The notes beneath the pieces are model-generated. The model saw only the letters and a program-made list of their open reading frames with translations. It searched no databases and was not told the origin of the DNA. Positions 9,156 through 17,789 of a stretch of DNA of 64,000 nucleotides are shown piece by piece. Where the stretch lies: positions 62,001-126,000 of the forward strand of contig VGZA01000004.1 in the NCBI GenBank assembly GCA_016872775.1, given 5' to 3'. A program made the translations under genes and the position numbers. The stretch comes from Planctomycetota bacterium (GTDB lineage Bacteria; Planctomycetota; Planctomycetia; Pirellulales; Pirellulaceae). Each line of letters opens with the position of its first letter. Within the stretch, counting starts at the first letter, position 1.

Positions 9156-9691
9156 TGCAGACCTCCCGCACCGGCAGCACCGGACGACGTGCCGGAGCCT
9201 CCGGTCGAGCTGCTGTTGGAGCTGCCACTGCCGGACGAACCGGACGACGTCGAGCCCACCTGAATGTTGGTGTCATATTCGGCCGCCGGGTCGACGATCC
9301 AGCGGGTCAGACTGAAGGCAATGGTATTGGGAGTCTCCTCGGTCGCCGATTGCACCGTGACGCGCACGCTGATCAGCCCTTCCTGCGACGCGGCCTCGGA
9401 CTGCACCGAATAGTACCAATCGGGAAACTCAGGGAATTCGGCCAGGTTGTTCGATTCGGCAGGAACGATCCCGGAAGCGATCTCGTTGAGTTTGGATTCG
9501 CAGAGCATCTGAGCGGTCGCGCTATCGCGGGCGAAGCGCGCATTACGACTCCCCAGCCTCACTAACTGTCCGATCACGGCCAGCGACAGGCCCAGGATCG
9601 CGATCGCCAGGATCACTTCCAGCAGCGATAATCCCGCCGCGGGTTGCCGAGCCTGGCGCGGTGCCGTCGAGCGGCGAGCGACTGGCTTCAT
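9152..9691 (-). CDS. gspI: Type II secretion minor pseudopilin GspI
   Basis: 179 residues. A basic leader (about 19 residues) is followed by the prepilin segment GLSLLEVILAIAILGLSLA with Glu5, then a GspI-like body containing the typical AQMLCESKLNEI region. The tail from about residue 148 to the end is Gly/Ser/Thr-rich. Function: minor pseudopilin, expected to form the tip complex with GspJ and GspK. ATGA overlaps link it to both neighbours. Confidence 0.85.
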   Translation of the reverse strand: MKPVARRSTAPRQARQPAAGLSLLEVILAIAILGLSLAVIGQLVRLGSRNARFARDSATAQMLCESKLNEIASGIVPAESNNLAEFPEFPDWYYSVQSEAASQEGLISVRVTVQSATEETPNTIAFSLTRWIVDPAAEYDTNIQVGSTSSGSSGSGSSNSSSTGGSGTSSGAAGAGGLQ

Positions 9692-10287
9692 GGCGGCAAC
9701 TCCTGGGCGGTCACCAGGTCACTGGCCTGAGCGATACCGGTCAGACCGCGAAGGCTGAGCACCACGTAATAGTTGCGTTTCTCATTGGAAACAGCCAATC
9801 TGGCGGTCGACGTCGTACCATCCGGATAAAACAAGATTGGCCGCGCCTGCGTGGAATCCGGCGGCGCAAACGTGTTCTGCAGTTGGGCTCCTCGACTGTC
9901 GCTGGATGCATCACCACCGACGAAGACGATTCCTTCGGGCAGCGTGCGGGTATCCTGCATCGGATTGGATCCGGACGAACTGGCCGGCGCGCCGAAACGG
10001 ATCGTATCGTTCGTCGATTCCTGATCATCCGTGTCGGCGACCCAGGCCTGCAACGAGTATTCTCCGGTTTCATTGTTCGATCGGAAGACTTGAATACGTC
10101 CCGATTTCATCGCCCGCACTCGGGCTCGATTCCACTCGGCGCGGATCAAATCCGCGGACTTGCGCAGCCGCTGGTTCTCCAGAGGCCCGCGCAGCATCGG
10201 AACCGCGAGCGCGCCGACCACCACGACGATCGCCAGCACGAGCAACAGTTCGAGCAACGTCATTCCTCGTTGGGCATCGCGCGGCAC
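9688..10287 (-). CDS. gspH: Type II secretion pseudopilin GspH
   Basis: 199 residues. Short leader (MPRDAQR) and a classical prepilin signal GMTLLELLLVLAIVVVVGAL, with Gly-1 and Glu5. A GspH/FimT-like body follows (LIRAEWNRARVRAMKSGRIQVF), with a C-terminal part rich in beta-strand patterns. GspH links the major pseudopilin GspG to the tip complex. It starts 11 bp after the gspG stop and ends overlapping gspI. A FimT/GspH-type pseudopilin of a pilus-like system is the alternative; the operon order favours GspH. Confidence 0.82.
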   Translation of the reverse strand: MPRDAQRGMTLLELLLVLAIVVVVGALAVPMLRGPLENQRLRKSADLIRAEWNRARVRAMKSGRIQVFRSNNETGEYSLQAWVADTDDQESTNDTIRFGAPASSSGSNPMQDTRTLPEGIVFVGGDASSDSRGAQLQNTFAPPDSTQARPILFYPDGTTSTARLAVSNEKRNYYVVLSLRGLTGIAQASDLVTAQELPP

Positions 10288-10298
10288 GGATCACCTGG

Positions 10299-10769
10299 CT
10301 ATTGGCCGTTAAAGAAAATGTCGTCGCCGCCGTTTTCGATCTGGCCGTTGGGGCCGCCCGAGACGATCTCGTATTGCCCGCCGCTGGACTCGTACGAGAA
10401 ATCCATCTGCCAGGCATCGAGCGGAACGTCGCCTTCCAGATAGGGCCCTCTCCATTTGGAGACATTCCGTAAATCGCCAGGCGCCTCGATGAGCGCGGCG
10501 AGCCCCTGCTGGGTCGTGGGGAACGTCCCCACATCGAGGCTGTACTGCTGCAGGGCGCTCTTGAGGTTGGACATCTGCGCTTTGGTCGCGTCTTCCAGCG
10601 CGCGGCGTTTCGCCGACATGATCGAAGTGCCGACCAGGGACGCCATAATCACCAGAATCACCAATACCAGCAACACTTCCATCAGCGTGAAACCGCGTTC
10701 TCGCCCGCGTGAACGGAGGCGTCTTAACGCTCGGCGTGAAACCACTCGGTCGGCGCTCATTGCACTCAT
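10299..10769 (-). CDS. gspG: Type II secretion major pseudopilin GspG
   Basis: 156 residues, normal for GspG. The prepilin cleavage motif is RGRERG-FTLMEVLLVLVI, with Gly-1 and Glu5. The conserved GspG body is clear: LKSALQQYSLDVGTFPTTQQGLAALIEAP, KWRGPYLEG, VPLDAWQ, and a C-terminal GPNGQIENGGDDI region where GspG binds calcium. This is the major subunit of the periplasmic pseudopilus. The leader of about 26 residues is rather long and Arg-rich; an internal start cannot be excluded. It begins 83 bp after gspF. Confidence 0.92.
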   Translation of the reverse strand: MSAMSADRVVSRRALRRLRSRGRERGFTLMEVLLVLVILVIMASLVGTSIMSAKRRALEDATKAQMSNLKSALQQYSLDVGTFPTTQQGLAALIEAPGDLRNVSKWRGPYLEGDVPLDAWQMDFSYESSGGQYEIVSGGPNGQIENGGDDIFFNGQ

Positions 10770-10821
10770 ATTCCCATCCCCTCGAAAAAAGTGTTTTTAC
10801 TCTCGCCCGTGCTTCACGGCG

Positions 10822-10857
10822 CAGGTGCCATTCTTCTCACGTGCCATTCTTCTAAAT
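10822..10857. repeat. Short tandem direct repeat between gspF and gspG
   Basis: GTGCCATTCTTCT occurs twice (from about 10826 and 10842) with CAC between, directly before the gspF stop codon. No function can be assigned; it is the only notable content of the 82-bp gap. Confidence 0.5.
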
Positions 10858-12054
10858 TGCGTTGCCCATCTTGATTATCGGCAGCAAAAGCGCGATGACA
10901 ACCAGCAACACGACGACTGCCATCACCAGCAACATCATCGGTTCGATCAACCGCACCGCCAGGTCCAGTCGGCGGAAGGTTCGTTTTTCCAGGCCGTCGG
11001 CAATTTCGACCAGCACCCGATCCAACGTATTCGACTCCTCGGCCACCGCGATCATCTCGACCACCACGCGAGGAAAGTAACCGCTGCTCGCCAGCGGTGC
11101 CGCCAGGGACTGCCCCGAGGAGATATTCTCCGAAGCTTTCGCAATCGCGTCGGTCAGGACTCGATTGCCGCTTGCATCCTTACTGATGTCCAACGATCTT
11201 AGAATCGGCACGCCATTCGACAGCATCGTGCCAAGGACCCGGCAAAATCGGGCCACAGCCAGGCTCAGGAAAATTGAGCCGAGCACCGGGACCTTGATCT
11301 TGACCAGGTCGACCAGACGTCGCCCGCGATCGGTTTGTATCCGCGATTTGAACGCGACGAACAGGAACACCAGCGTCAGCAGCGCCACCCAGCCCCAGTT
11401 GCGGAGGAATTCGCTGAGCCAGAGCAGGCCTTCGGTGGCCACGGGCAATTCGCCTCGGGCGCGCAAACTCTCGAACAACTGGCCGAAGGACGGTACCAGG
11501 AATACCACCAGTCCGGTCACCACGCAGGTGCCCACAACGGCCAGGAAGATCGGGTAAGCCAAAGCGCCCATGGTGCGCCCCTTCAGATCTTCCTGCTGTT
11601 CCGTGAATTGGGCGATCCGATCCAGGGCGTCTTCGAGGAATCCGCCCTCGCCGCCGGCACGGACCATGTTGATGCTGATTTCGCTGAATACGCGAGGATG
11701 CCGGCACATTGACTCGGCTAAGGTTTTGCCCTCTTCGACATGTGTAAATACGTCGGCAAGGACCGCATTCATCGTCGCATGGGACGCCTGATCACGCAGC
11801 ACTCCCAGGGAACGCAGCAGCGGTACGCCGCTCCGCAACAAGGCCGACAGCTGACTGAACGTCGACGCCATCATCTGCCCGCTGATCCTACGTCCGCGAA
11901 TGATCGGCGCGTGGGGCAATTCGGGGCTCACCGAGACCGGAAACAACGACTGGCCGGTCAGCAGCGAAATCGCCTCGCGTTCGTTACCCGCAGCCAATTT
12001 GCCGGTAATCCGCTCCCCCTGCATGTTTCTCGCGATGTAGGCAAAATCTGGCAT
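10852..12054 (-). CDS. gspF: Type II secretion inner-membrane platform protein GspF
   Basis: 400 residues, the usual GspF/PilC size. It shows two tandem GspF helical domains with membrane segments near residues 165-190, 215-235 and 370-395. The typical N-terminus is PDFAYIARNMQGERITG, and FSQLSALLRSGVPLLRSL opens domain 1. GspF is the polytopic platform protein contacting GspE and GspL. I start at the ATG at 12054 because homology begins at once (MPDFAYIA); the open frame extends 22 codons further upstream but that part is unlike the family. No clear Shine-Dalgarno sequence is visible. It lies 86 bp after the gspE stop. Confidence 0.92.
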   Translation of the reverse strand: MPDFAYIARNMQGERITGKLAAGNEREAISLLTGQSLFPVSVSPELPHAPIIRGRRISGQMMASTFSQLSALLRSGVPLLRSLGVLRDQASHATMNAVLADVFTHVEEGKTLAESMCRHPRVFSEISINMVRAGGEGGFLEDALDRIAQFTEQQEDLKGRTMGALAYPIFLAVVGTCVVTGLVVFLVPSFGQLFESLRARGELPVATEGLLWLSEFLRNWGWVALLTLVFLFVAFKSRIQTDRGRRLVDLVKIKVPVLGSIFLSLAVARFCRVLGTMLSNGVPILRSLDISKDASGNRVLTDAIAKASENISSGQSLAAPLASSGYFPRVVVEMIAVAEESNTLDRVLVEIADGLEKRTFRRLDLAVRLIEPMMLLVMAVVVLLVVIALLLPIIKMGNAI

Positions 12055-12140
12055 GACGGTGGTCGAACCGGGCGATGAAGGAAGGGGGAAGGAAGATGGG
12101 TGTACGGGAAAGGTCAGCAATGCAGCCTATTTGGTCAGGG

Positions 12141-13856
12141 TCAATGTTTCAATAATCCGGGCTCGCGATCGCCCTTTGTCGCAGTCGTTATTTCGTCAAT
12201 GCTGGTCGTTCCCACCAGCACTTTCTGCCATCCGTCCATCCGCAGGGAGGCCATTCCCTGGGCCATCGCAGCCTGTTTCACCTTCCAACTGCTGGCCCGG
12301 TCATGCGCCAGCTGTCGTACGTCGTCGGTGGTCACCATCAATTCGTAGATCCCCAGTCGCCCCACGTACCCCAGATTGCGGCAAGCGCGGCAACCTTTCG
12401 ACCGATAGAGCGGTCGACCGGCCAGCTGGTCGACCGGAAAGTCGCGGGGCAGATCCCGCAAGGCAGGCTGGTACGCCTCTTTGCATTCCTTGCAAAGGCG
12501 TCGCACGAGCCGCTGCGCCATAACCGCCTCGACGGTACTCGCCACCAGAAACGGTTCGACCCCCATATCCACCATCCGGGTATAGGCGCCGGCGGCGTCG
12601 TTCGTATGTAACGTGCTGAAAACCAGATGCCCCGTCAACGACGCTTGGATCGCGTTTTCCGCCGTTTCCAAGTCGCGAATTTCGCCGACGAGGATCACGT
12701 CCGGATCGTGACGCAGAATGCTCCGAAGCGTGGCACCAAACGTCAACCCGATTTTCGTATGAACCTGGATCTGATTGATGCCGGCCAACTGGTACTCCAC
12801 CGGATCCTCGGTGGTTACGATCTTGATGTCCGGACTGTTGATTTCGACCAGAGCGCTGTAGAGCGTGGTTGTTTTGCCCGAGCCGGTCGGTCCCGTGACC
12901 AGGATGATGCCGTGAGGAAGCTGAATCAGCTCCTTGAACATCTCGTAGGTCGACTGCTCCATCCCCAGGTTGCGAAGATCGAATTTCATCGCCCCCTTGT
13001 CGAGGATTCGCATCACGATTCCCTCGCCGTGAATCATCGGAATCACGGAGACGCGGATATCGATTTCCCTGCCTTGGACCTTCAGTTTCATGCGGCCGTC
13101 CTGCGGCAATCGCTTTTCGGCGATATTCAGGCGAGACATGATTTTCAAGCGGCTGAGGATCGCCGACTGGAAACGGTTGATTTCCGGCGGCACCGGTTGC
13201 GGCAGAAGATTGCCGTCAATCCGATATCGGACCACAACGCCGCTCGCCTGGGACTCGATATGCACGTCACTCGCACGTGACTCGATCGCTTCCAGCATGA
13301 TCTCGTTCACCAGGCGAATGACCGACGCCTCCTGCGCCATTTCCGACAGCTCGGAGCCGTCCGTTTCGATATCGCCGAGCAGTTCGACGGCCGCGTCGTC
13401 GTCGGCCGTGGCGGCAATCATCCCTTGGACAGTTTCACTCCCGACACCGAGGTGTGCTTTGATCAGCTTGCCGATTTCCGCTCGGGCCGCCAGCACGGGG
13501 ATCACATTCAATCCGGTCGCGGCGCTCACTTCATCCAGCGGATAAAGGTCAAACGGGTCATTCGTGGCCACCACGATCGAACCGTTTTCGCGGCGGATCG
13601 GGAATAACGACTGGCGATGGATCAGTTTCTGGGGAAAATTTTTGAGCAGTCCCAGATCGATAGGAGTTGCTGCCAGATCGACAAAATCGAGCCCGACCTC
13701 TTCCCCAATCGCGCGCAACGCCGCTTCCTCAGAGACCATTCCTTTTTCCACGACGCTGTCGATCAGGCGCGTGGAATCCCCGGCGGAATTCCGTGCCAAA
13801 TCGAGCTGCTTCTGATTGATTAATCCTCGATGGACGAGGATCTCACCCGCTTCCAT
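12141..13856 (-). CDS. gspE: Type II secretion ATPase GspE
   Basis: 571 residues. N-terminal GspE-N domain (about 1-135), then the ATPase core: Walker A TGPTGSGKTT (321-330), Asp box region, Walker B-like VILVGEIRD (387-395), His box (LVFSTLHTND). A zinc-binding knob has CKEC (455-458) and CRAC (489-492). This is the cytoplasmic hexameric ATPase that powers pseudopilus assembly. First gene of the minus-strand operon; 110 bp of noncoding sequence precedes it. PilB or another GspE-superfamily member would look similar; the following F-G-H-I-J-K order settles it. Confidence 0.93.
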   Translation of the reverse strand: MEAGEILVHRGLINQKQLDLARNSAGDSTRLIDSVVEKGMVSEEAALRAIGEEVGLDFVDLAATPIDLGLLKNFPQKLIHRQSLFPIRRENGSIVVATNDPFDLYPLDEVSAATGLNVIPVLAARAEIGKLIKAHLGVGSETVQGMIAATADDDAAVELLGDIETDGSELSEMAQEASVIRLVNEIMLEAIESRASDVHIESQASGVVVRYRIDGNLLPQPVPPEINRFQSAILSRLKIMSRLNIAEKRLPQDGRMKLKVQGREIDIRVSVIPMIHGEGIVMRILDKGAMKFDLRNLGMEQSTYEMFKELIQLPHGIILVTGPTGSGKTTTLYSALVEINSPDIKIVTTEDPVEYQLAGINQIQVHTKIGLTFGATLRSILRHDPDVILVGEIRDLETAENAIQASLTGHLVFSTLHTNDAAGAYTRMVDMGVEPFLVASTVEAVMAQRLVRRLCKECKEAYQPALRDLPRDFPVDQLAGRPLYRSKGCRACRNLGYVGRLGIYELMVTTDDVRQLAHDRASSWKVKQAAMAQGMASLRMDGWQKVLVGTTSIDEITTATKGDREPGLLKH

Positions 13857-13966
13857 GATTAATATCCTGGCGTTTGCTGCCGGTTCGAGTCGCGGTGATC
13901 GTATCGCGGGGATCGTGGCGCGGTAACACCCCTGCCAACACGCGCGTTCAGGCCCCCCCCTCTAAC

Positions 13967-14785
13967 CTACTTTAGTTGCCGGAGCGGCCGGCACCACCAC
14001 GCCGCCCACCTTGGCCACCCCCGCCGCCGAATCCGCCTCCCGCAGCACCGGTGCCGCCGGCACCGCCGGCACCGCCGAAATCCGGTCGGCAACTGTAATT
14101 CAAACGGATCCCCGGCAAGGTCGTTATACTGGCTTTTCTGGTCGGGCGTCAGGACGCTTAATAGCTCCTCTTCCGCCTCCTTACGAAGCTTCGCGACCCG
14201 TTCCCGCAGTTTCTTCTCCACTTCCTCCGCCTTGGTCTTCAAACGGTCCTTCTGCGCGTCACTCAGCTTCAGAACTTCGCCCAGCCGGTCCCCGTTGAAC
14301 ACGGTATTGCCTCGCCCCCGGGTTTCCTGCTGAAAACTGATCTGTTTCAGCCGTTTCATCTGGTGCGGAAGCAAGACATTGTCGAGTTCGCTGCGGAATC
14401 CGTTGCTCAATTCGGTCATTCGCTCGCGAATACGATCGGCCTGTGCCTGCCGGTCGCCGCCGCCACCGTCCCGCAGTTCCTGGAACACCGTACGCATCTT
14501 TTCCTGCGCCGACGCGACCAGGTCCTCGATTTCGCGAACTTGCGACGGAATCACCTCCAGCGCCTCCTGAACCTGCGGATTGCTGATCAAGGTCAATTCC
14601 GTGGCGCCGCCCAACCCGCCGCCGCCAAAAAATCCCCCCCCACGGCCACCAAAACCCTGGCCCTTGCCGATCGCCGGTATCAATGCGATGGCTCCCGCCA
14701 TCGCACAGATCGCAAGCAACCTGGCGTCGTAACGGGGGCTATTCGGGCATTGCCGGCGAAAATTGGATCGGTTTGATTCGTTCAC
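13967..14785 (-). CDS. Secreted LTXXQ-like protein, Gly-rich tail apparently frameshifted
   Basis: 272 residues as read. The start is the GTG at 14785, which has AAGGAG 8 nt upstream; the frame is open further upstream without a better site. A signal peptide (LLAICAMAGAIALIPAIGKGQG) is followed by a Gly-rich stretch (FGGRGGGFFGGGGLGG). A helical charged body follows (about 70-240) with heptad-like KLSDAQKDRLKTKAEEVEKK and LLSVLTPDQKSQYNDLAG, the latter like the LTXXQ motif of Spy/CpxP-type periplasmic chaperones. After PFELQLPTG the frame turns into an Arg/Cys/Trp-rich tail. Removing one base at the TTT run (14078-14080) gives a smooth Gly-rich tail ending at a TAA (13972-13974). Function unknown. 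Confidence 0.7.
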   Translation of the reverse strand: MNESNRSNFRRQCPNSPRYDARLLAICAMAGAIALIPAIGKGQGFGGRGGGFFGGGGLGGATELTLISNPQVQEALEVIPSQVREIEDLVASAQEKMRTVFQELRDGGGGDRQAQADRIRERMTELSNGFRSELDNVLLPHQMKRLKQISFQQETRGRGNTVFNGDRLGEVLKLSDAQKDRLKTKAEEVEKKLRERVAKLRKEAEEELLSVLTPDQKSQYNDLAGDPFELQLPTGFRRCRRCRRHRCCGRRIRRRGWPRWAAWWCRPLRQLK

Positions 14786-15039
14786 AATACGCACTCCTTG
14801 GGGGAAGATGGTTGCTGTCCGGACAGTTTGGCATCCGTCATCTAACTTCATTTAACCCTCTGGCGGAACAGCAGGTTTCGACCCGTTTGGGCAAAATCAA
14901 GGAATTGGCCCGCCCGCCGCTCCCGACGGCGAGCCCGCCCAAAGGTGCAAGGAGACGCGTTCCTCGCAACTTCTAGCCATTCCAAGGGTTTGTACATTAC
15001 AATCAAAGTAACTTGCAGATACTTTTCGAGGATCGGCTT

Positions 15040-16206
15040 ATGCGCATCGCAACGCCTCGCGTTTTTGCATTCCTCGCCACCACCTTGCTCTTCGGCGGTT
15101 CCTCCACGTTCGGGCAGCGCCCCGAAGGCGGACGCGGGGGGTTCGACCCGCGCGTCTGGTACAGCCGCATGGACACCAACAAAAACGGGATTATCGAACC
15201 GACCGAACTGGACGATCGATCCCGCAGCTTTCTTAGCCGGATGCCAGGCATCGATATTTCGAAACCCGTGCCGATCGACAAACTGATCGAAGCAGGCAAC
15301 CAGATGCGGCAGAATTGGGGCAATGGCGAAGGCCGCAGTCGAGGATGGGGTTTTGGCGGCGGCAGTCGAGGGGGACCCAGTGGACGCGATGGTGGTCGCG
15401 ATGGCGGCTCGCGGGAAGGACGCGATGGCGGGCGCGATGGTGGCTCGCAGGAAGGACGCGATGGCGGGCGCGATGGCGGCTCGCGGGAAGGACGCGGCGA
15501 CGAGCGCGGCCCCAGTGAAAACCGCGGTTCGAATGAGAACAACGGCGACAGCAATAATAACGCCAACTCGTCAACCCCGGCACGCAACGCATTCGGAGAT
15601 CCGAACGCCAAGGCGCGTCCGGCATCCGGCTTTGGCAATTCGACCGATACGGCAAGTGGAAACAACAATCGCAGCGATCGCACGGAACGTCGTTCCGAGC
15701 GAGGCGAGAGTGACCAACGGAAATTCCGCGAATACGCTCAAAGCCTGATGAACCAGCACGACAAGGACAAGGACGGAGTGTTGCGGAAATCGAGCGGCGA
15801 ATGGGACGAACTCAAGTCGGACCATCAGACCGCGGATACCGACTCGAACGGGCAGATCACCGTCGATGAACTGACCACTTATTTCGGCAAACTGGCGAGC
15901 AAATCCGATTCGGGCTCTGCAAGTGGCAGTCGTTCCAGGTCCACTTCGTCCGGAAGCAAGCCTGCCCAATTGATCAAGAGCTACCGCGGCAAAACAGCGA
16001 CCGAACGCTTGCCTTCGGGTTTGCCGGACTGGTTTCTGCGCAATGATGCCGATGGCGATGGACAGATCATGATGTCGGAATACGCCGCATCCTGGACCGA
16101 TGAGAAGGTCAATGAATTCAATTCGTTTGACGTGGACGGCGACGGTTTTATCACCGCCAAGGAATGTTTGAAGAAATCCGACCGCGAATCGTCACGTCGC
16201 AAGTAA
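15040..16206 (+). CDS. Secreted EF-hand protein with RDGG repeats
   Basis: 388 residues from the ATG at 15040 (GAGG about 9 nt upstream). A signal peptide (RVFAFLATTLLFGGSSTFG) leads into an EF-hand-like loop (DTNKNGIIEPTE). Next comes a low-complexity region with three near-identical 12-residue units (GREGRDGGRDGG type), then a Ser/Asn/Gly linker. Four more calcium-loop candidates follow: DKDKDGVLRKSS, DTDSNGQITVDE, DADGDGQIMMSE and DVDGDGFITAKE. Likely an exported calcium-binding protein of the kind common in planctomycetes; partner unknown. It is divergent from the LTXXQ-like gene, with a 254-bp shared upstream region. Confidence 0.8.
   Translation: MRIATPRVFAFLATTLLFGGSSTFGQRPEGGRGGFDPRVWYSRMDTNKNGIIEPTELDDRSRSFLSRMPGIDISKPVPIDKLIEAGNQMRQNWGNGEGRSRGWGFGGGSRGGPSGRDGGRDGGSREGRDGGRDGGSQEGRDGGRDGGSREGRGDERGPSENRGSNENNGDSNNNANSSTPARNAFGDPNAKARPASGFGNSTDTASGNNNRSDRTERRSERGESDQRKFREYAQSLMNQHDKDKDGVLRKSSGEWDELKSDHQTADTDSNGQITVDELTTYFGKLASKSDSGSASGSRSRSTSSGSKPAQLIKSYRGKTATERLPSGLPDWFLRNDADGDGQIMMSEYAASWTDEKVNEFNSFDVDGDGFITAKECLKKSDRESSRRK
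15392..15500 (+). repeat. 36-bp coding tandem repeat, about three units
   Basis: Three near-perfect copies of a 36-bp unit beginning around GGACGCGATGG encode the Arg/Asp/Gly repeats of the EF-hand protein. The high identity at DNA level suggests recent duplication or recombination. Confidence 0.75.
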
Positions 16207-16224
16207 GGTACTGCCGGTAACGTC

Positions 16225-16684
16225 TCAACGAAGGTCGCGCAGCAGCGGGATAGTCAACGCGCTAAGCCGCAGATGCTGCTGACCGTTTTCCTTGAAATTG
16301 GACGGCGCCAGGAACAGCTCGCAGGCCGAGCGAATCGCCGGCCAATCCTTGTCGATGATCGCATACCAGGCCGTGTCGCGAAGACGTAGCATTGGCAACG
16401 ATCGCGTAAAATAGCGGATCGTCTGCCAGGCAATTCGCGCTCAACCAATCACGATATTCGTCCCATTGAACGAACGGTCCGTAGGGCAGGCATGTCCATT
16501 CCGCGAGCGAATGCAGGCCGCAGGTCGCAGCGAACAGCGGCTGTCCATGCTCCGGAATGGACACCGGTTCCAGCCGGCACCATTGTCCAGGAATCGGCGA
16601 CTTGCCGGGCAGCGGCGGCGGCGACCAATCCGCAAGCGGTTCGCCAATCGGCTGTCCCCATAAACTGTGTAGGTCGGAAGTCAT
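16225..16684 (-). pseudogene. GNAT acetyltransferase pseudogene, central part deleted
   Basis: The first part, from the ATG at 16684, reads like the N-terminus of a RimJ-type GNAT family protein ([18 protein letters not shown], then ADDPLFYAIV). After about residue 100 the frame loses similarity. In another frame the family's C-terminus appears intact (LRDTAWYAIIDKDW, LFLAPSNFKENGQQHL), ending at a TGA at 16225-16227. The acetyl-CoA-binding middle, which should be about 80 residues, is missing between these two parts. The junction is near 16395-16420. So this is a gene with an internal deletion plus frame change, or an assembly gap. It could not make an active acetyltransferase. Confidence 0.75.
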
Positions 16685-16871
16685 CGGCGGGCCCTTTTTC
16701 GTTGGGAAGTCGGCCTGCTTCCGGCAATCCCGTGGACGGGTGGACAGGCCGGCATTGCAAAGCAACGGCAGTACCGGCACGATATCGAGTTCACGTTCTT
16801 ATCCATTTCCGTTGAAACTGGCGTGTCACCGCGACGGTCGATCGCCAATTTTGGGAACAAGGACCGGTGCA

Positions 16872-17789
16872 ATGCAACTGGGGTTCGTCAGTGCGATTCT
16901 TCCCGATTTGAATTTGAAGCAGGTTGCTGAATTCGCGCGCCACGCGGGATACGATTGTGTCGAGTTGATGTGCTGGCCGCCCAGCAAGGCCGAACGCCGC
17001 TACGCGGGGGTTACGCACATCGATGTCACCAATTTCTCCGACGAACATGCTCGCGAAATCAACAATATCATGGCCGACGCCGGCGTGGCCATCAGTGGAC
17101 TGGGATACTATCCCAATCCGCTCAGTCCGCAAGCCGACGAAGCAAAGCTGGCCGTGGGGCACATTCGCAAGGTGGTTGAGGCCACCGCCCGGCTGGGACT
17201 GACACGCATGAATACGTTCATCGGCCGTGACTGGCATCGGTCGGTCGAGGACAACCTGGTGCGCTTTCAGGAGGTTTGGAGGCCGATCGTGGCGTTCGCC
17301 GAAAGCCTGGGGGTTCGAATTGGCATCGAGAATTGCCCGATGCTGTTCACCAACGACGAATGGCCAGGTGGGAAGAACCTGGCGACCTCGCCCGCAATCT
17401 GGCGGAGAATGTTCGAGCTGATTCCCAGTCCGTCGCTGGGCCTGAATTACGACCCATCGCACATGGTCTGGCAACAGATGGACTATTTGAAACCAATCCG
17501 GGAATTCGCATCCCGCATCGTCCATGTGCATGCCAAGGACGCGCGCGTCGATCGCCACCGCCTGGATGATGTGGGGATTTTGGCGACCCCGCTGCAATAC
17601 CACGTTCCGAAACTGCCCGGCATGGGTGACGTCGATTGGGGCCGCTTCTTTTCCGCACTCACCGACTCAGGATACCGCGGTCCGGTTTGCGTGGAGGTGG
17701 AAGACCGGGCGTACGAGGAATCCCTGGAACGGCGCCAGGCCGCGTTGCGGCAATGCCACACGTTCCTGCGCAACTACATGCCTCGTTGA
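16872..17789 (+). CDS. Sugar phosphate isomerase/epimerase (xylose-isomerase-like TIM barrel)
   Basis: 305 residues from the ATG at 16872; the frame is open upstream but there it only shadows the antisense pseudogene. The protein has the AP-endonuclease-2/xylose-isomerase-like barrel signature: [13 protein letters not shown] near the start, [11 protein letters not shown] with a metal-type Glu, [12 protein letters not shown] with Asp/His, [10 protein letters not shown] with His, and [12 protein letters not shown] with Glu at the end. These fit the metal-binding Glu-Asp-His-Glu set of the family. Substrate unknown; many planctomycete paralogues exist in sugar catabolism. Its stop abuts the stop of convergent glgC with no gap. 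Confidence 0.85.
   Translation: MQLGFVSAILPDLNLKQVAEFARHAGYDCVELMCWPPSKAERRYAGVTHIDVTNFSDEHAREINNIMADAGVAISGLGYYPNPLSPQADEAKLAVGHIRKVVEATARLGLTRMNTFIGRDWHRSVEDNLVRFQEVWRPIVAFAESLGVRIGIENCPMLFTNDEWPGGKNLATSPAIWRRMFELIPSPSLGLNYDPSHMVWQQMDYLKPIREFASRIVHVHAKDARVDRHRLDDVGILATPLQYHVPKLPGMGDVDWGRFFSALTDSGYRGPVCVEVEDRAYEESLERRQAALRQCHTFLRNYMPR

Noticed and set aside
13878-13895. GGTTCGAGTC resembling a tRNA T-loop
   Set aside because: No matching acceptor stem, anticodon arm or CCA around it.
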